Source of the DNA: Bacteroidota bacterium
GTDB lineage: Bacteria > Bacteroidota > Bacteroidia > JAHEXY01
Assembly (NCBI GenBank): GCA_023251875.1
Contig: JAHEXY010000001.1
Coordinates: forward strand, 310,001 to 374,000
Length of the DNA: 64,000 bases
Direction of reading: 5' to 3'
The translations under genes were made by a program, and so were the position numbers. This document shows, piece by piece, positions 61,084 through 64,000 of the stretch; position 1 is the first letter of the stretch; every line of letters starts with the position of its first letter. A model generated the notes under the pieces. It had not been told where the DNA came from, did no database searches, and saw only the letters and a list, made by a program, of their open reading frames with translations.

Positions 61084-63708
61084 CTATTTAACAAGAGAAC
61101 AAAAACCAGAATAGTTTTTGACAAGATTGTTTTTTGGATCAGTGACTGTAATTTTCCAGGTATAGGCAGCGTCTTCTGCTTTTGTTGAACCATCATTTAA
61201 AGTGCCATTCCAACCTTGTTTAGGATTATTGGTAAAAAATAATTTTTCTCCCCATCGGTTATAAATTGAATATGAGTAATCATACCATTTTAAACCAATT
61301 CCTTTAGGCTTTAAAACATCATTTAAGCCATCATTATTGGGTGTAAAAGCGGTAGGCATAAAAAAATCATAATCACGCATCACTTTTATTGATTTCTCTA
61401 TACTATCTGCACAGCCATATTGATTTGATACAACTTGTTTAATCATAAACAAACCGGTATCACTAAAAGAATGAAAAGGACTATTATTTATTAGTACTGT
61501 TCCATCACTAAAGTACCAATAAAAAGTAGAAGCCCCTGTTGAATTATTTTTAAAATTAACTTCAGGTTCTGTTAATGTAAGTTCTGTTTTATCCATATCA
61601 AAACCAGCTTTTGGCAAAGGATAAACTTCTATCAAATTATCTTTTTTTAATTGTGTATAACAACCTTCTTGGCTAATTACAGTTAAAGAAACGGAATACA
61701 ATCCCGAATCTTTATAAGTATGAGTTGGCATTTGTTTGATGGAATATTTTCCATCACCAAAATCCCATTTGTATTTTTTGCCCATAGATGAAGTATCACT
61801 AAATTCAATATCAAGGGGCATACAACCTGAAACAATATTGGTCTCAAAACTTACTTTAGGTTTAGAATATACTGTAAGGATAGATTGCACACTATCTATA
61901 CAGCTGTTTTTTTCAACAACCAATACAACATTATAATTACCGGCTTGTGCATAAGTATAAACAGGATTTAAGTCTGATAAATTATTACCATCTCCCATAT
62001 TCCATGAATAATTACCCGAAGAAGAAAAGTTTTTAAATGAAACTTCATCTCCTTCACAAACATTATTGGCTACAAAACTTACTACAGGACTAGGCATTTC
62101 TTCTATCAGTATTGAATCAGAAGTGGTGCACATATTGCTATCTATTACCTGTAAACTGTATAGGCCGGCTGTAGTAATTTGAATTGTATTTGAACTAGAA
62201 CCTGTTGACCATTCATAACTTGAAAACCCAATAGGAGCATTAATAATTAAATTACTTCCGGAACAAAATGAAGTATCATTACCAAGACTCAATATTGGAG
62301 ATGGGGTTATAGCAACTACAATAGAATCTGATGCGGAACATCCATTTTGATCTTTTACTTCAACAAAATATTTTCCGGATGTTGAAACGTTTATTGATGA
62401 AGCAATTGAATTATTTGACCATAAATAAGAAGCATATTGACCAGGATATAATACCACATTTTTATTTTGGCAAATAGAAGTATCATTACCAAGAGAAACA
62501 ATCGGAGATGTGTTATAGGTAATATTTATGGTGTCAGAAGCTATACAACCGTATTGATTACTTGTTTTTACATAATACTTACCTGTTGATTGTACTTTCA
62601 ATGAAGAGGCTGTTGATTGATCGTTCCATAAAAAAGAGATTCCATCATAGGCTTGTAAAATTAAATTACTAGTTCCCATGCAAACAGAAGTATCATTTCC
62701 TAAATCAAATTGAGGTAATGCAGCAACTTTAATGGTTTTTACAACACTAGTAACCAGGCTTCCGTATGCAACTGAAGCTGTAATTATATATTTTCCTGTA
62801 TCAGAAAAAAGATGTTGAACATTTACCCCAGTAGTATCAATATTTGAATTTCCACTATTAAGATCTCCAAAATTCCATCTTATTAAATAAGTTCCACAAA
62901 AAGTATCTAATGGAAGATAAAAATTCAAATCTTGACCGAAACAAACAGTATCATTGCTATTAATAGCAGAAATACTCATATTGTAATTTTGCAAACCGGG
63001 GCTATTCATATATAACAAACTATTATCAGCATCTCTTTCATAGCCACCAATATTGCTATAGGGGGCTGAAGAATGCCATCTAAACACACAATCTTTATCT
63101 CTTTGCAAAGAAAAGCCCTCTTTTTGAGAATTGTTTTTCCATGAAACACTATCAATAAGTGTACTTTGCAAGGCTGTTGGATTTCCATTATATATTTCTA
63201 CAATATCTTCTGTATTGTATAAAAGTCCGTTTGACGTAGTTGTTGAATTCGTAGAACCAAAATTTTGAAAAACTTTGATTGTTAAAACTATGGTTGAATC
63301 GGGGATGTCGATGTTGGCATAGCCAGGCGAATTATAGGTAGGATCAAGAAGAAGTGCAATTTTTCCGGGAGGAATTTTTGTTGAATTAATAATATAGGGT
63401 TTTTGATTAGGAATTAAATCATACGGCATAATACCAGGATTTCTGGTACTCCATGCTACAAGCTCATCATCTCCAAAAACAGGAGAACTAATAGTATTGC
63501 TTACATCCGTTCTTAAATACCATCCTGCAATATCAATAGTATCTGTATTGGATTGATTGTAAATCTCTATCCATTCAAAATTAGATTGGGCATTTGTTCC
63601 ACAACAAGGATTAAGATTTACCTCATTAATTACGAGCGATTGCGCAAAACCATTTGTGATTCTCGATAAACTAAATAAAAGAAAAATAAAAAGTATAATT
63701 TTCTTCAT
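61084..63708 (-). CDS. Secreted multi-domain protein with gliding-motility C-terminal (type B sorting) domain
   Basis: 874 residues. Signal peptide (about 1-22), lamin-tail-like domain ('LVINEVNLNPCCG...FEWIEIYNQSNTDTIDIAGWYL', about 24-130), several PKD domains ('WNFGDLNSG', 'WNMGDGNNLSDLNPVYTYAQAG', 'WDFGDGKYSIKQMPTHTY'), three or four repeats of the form 'LGNDTS.C....L..P...SY.W.t...S', and a C-terminal domain ('FMPTAFTPNNDGLNDVLKP...YNRWGEKLF.....GWNG') of the CHU_C type. That last domain directs export through the type IX secretion system. It is probably an adhesin or surface structural protein. Confidence 0.9.
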   Translation of the reverse strand: MKKIILFIFLLFSLSRITNGFAQSLVINEVNLNPCCGTNAQSNFEWIEIYNQSNTDTIDIAGWYLRTDVSNTISSPVFGDDELVAWSTRNPGIMPYDLIPNQKPYIINSTKIPPGKIALLLDPTYNSPGYANIDIPDSTIVLTIKVFQNFGSTNSTTTSNGLLYNTEDIVEIYNGNPTALQSTLIDSVSWKNNSQKEGFSLQRDKDCVFRWHSSAPYSNIGGYERDADNSLLYMNSPGLQNYNMSISAINSNDTVCFGQDLNFYLPLDTFCGTYLIRWNFGDLNSGNSNIDTTGVNVQHLFSDTGKYIITASVAYGSLVTSVVKTIKVAALPQFDLGNDTSVCMGTSNLILQAYDGISFLWNDQSTASSLKVQSTGKYYVKTSNQYGCIASDTINITYNTSPIVSLGNDTSICQNKNVVLYPGQYASYLWSNNSIASSINVSTSGKYFVEVKDQNGCSASDSIVVAITPSPILSLGNDTSFCSGSNLIINAPIGFSSYEWSTGSSSNTIQITTAGLYSLQVIDSNMCTTSDSILIEEMPSPVVSFVANNVCEGDEVSFKNFSSSGNYSWNMGDGNNLSDLNPVYTYAQAGNYNVVLVVEKNSCIDSVQSILTVYSKPKVSFETNIVSGCMPLDIEFSDTSSMGKKYKWDFGDGKYSIKQMPTHTYKDSGLYSVSLTVISQEGCYTQLKKDNLIEVYPLPKAGFDMDKTELTLTEPEVNFKNNSTGASTFYWYFSDGTVLINNSPFHSFSDTGLFMIKQVVSNQYGCADSIEKSIKVMRDYDFFMPTAFTPNNDGLNDVLKPKGIGLKWYDYSYSIYNRWGEKLFFTNNPKQGWNGTLNDGSTKAEDAAYTWKITVTDPKNNLVKNYSGFCSLVK

Positions 63709-63942
63709 TTATTAAATTTAGAAGGTTGAATATTTAAATGGGGTTTATCAGAATTTAGTAATCGCTTATTTAAAAAAGAGGTACATTTTAAGGATAAAAT
63801 CACATTATATTATTTACAACAAAAACGTAAGTTACTGTAAATCATAATGTAATAGTGTTTTTGCTTTTGCAATTGTTTTTTTGGCAAGGCATTTGATAAA
63901 TTGCGGTTCTATTTTTAATTCCAATCTTAAAAACATTTTAGT

Positions 63943-64000
63943 ATGATGAAAAATGCGATAATGCTAGTAATGGTTTTAATAAGCCAACTAGCAAATGCTC
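63943..64000 (+). CDS. Start of an exported protein, truncated by window end
   Basis: ATGATGAAA... reads MMKNAIMLVMVLISQLANA up to the last base, a plausible signal peptide with an Ala-x-Ala cleavage site. Only 19 residues are visible, so the product is unknown. The 234 bp upstream contain no recognised site. Confidence 0.5.
   Translation, partial: MMKNAIMLVMVLISQLANA

Noticed and set aside
1-64000. tRNA or rRNA genes
   Set aside because: No stretch with a recognisable tRNA cloverleaf or rRNA sequence was found by eye; a tRNA-finding program would be decisive.

Overview
The window looks like a piece of chromosome from a low-GC, non-phototrophic member of the Bacteroidota, probably a Chitinophagales/Sphingobacteriales-type lineage. 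The evidence is direct but partial: A+T-rich sequence with almost no Shine-Dalgarno sites, several -7 promoter boxes of the Bacteroidota form TAnnTTTG, a GldL-type gliding/type IX secretion motor protein, a large secreted protein ending in a gliding-motility-associated C-terminal (type B sorting) domain, DUF5723 and lipoprotein genes, a fused CcoN-CcoO cytochrome oxidase, and a queuine tRNA-ribosyltransferase of the Bacteroidota kind. No rRNA, tRNA, IS element, phage or CRISPR array was recognised.

Layout. 1-4.6 kb: the 3' end of a repeat-rich protein, a DUF4143 ATPase, a decayed Gre-like fragment, an amino-acid permease behind a promoter and a foldable leader, and a tiny lysine-rich protein. 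4.9-25.0 kb: one long leftward operon for a polyketide assembly line. Four PKS proteins (A: KS-AT-DH-ER-KR-ACP; B: KS-ACP-KS-DH-KR-ACP; C: KS-ACP; D: KS-ACP-TE) are followed by two tandem fatty-acid-hydroxylase/sterol-desaturase paralogues. The line has five ketosynthases but only one acyltransferase. In the AT-less modules the AT domain is missing while the sequence that normally flanks it is still there. This is the most interesting system in the window.

25.4-36 kb: sulfate activation (cysD, cysN) with a phosphoglucomutase upstream, an isolated GldL-like protein, a thioredoxin-fold lipoprotein, a DUF1003 membrane protein, a dinD remnant beside a HigB-HigA toxin-antitoxin pair, and an ABC-F ATPase. 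36-41.5 kb (rightward): tgt, an LptF/LptG-family permease, a lipoprotein, and a DUF5723 outer-membrane-type protein. 41.6-50.5 kb (leftward): a complete cbb3 oxidase locus, ccoI-ccoS-ccoNO-ccoQ-ccoP-ccoG-ccoH plus a SafE/TauE-like membrane protein; ccoQ and ccoS are too short for the ORF track.

50.6-64 kb: a GT-C-like membrane protein, a PLP aminotransferase, a MNT-HEPN pair, a broken restriction/helicase gene joined to integrase-type repeats, an unusual palindromic element, a DUF1573 protein, an unpartnered histidine kinase, an M42 peptidase, pyruvate kinase, the large secreted CHU_C protein, and the first codons of another exported protein. Intergenic spaces carry several families of short dispersed palindromes; one copy has become coding sequence inside the ABC-F gene. 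All functional names come from motif and family recognition by eye, without database searches.
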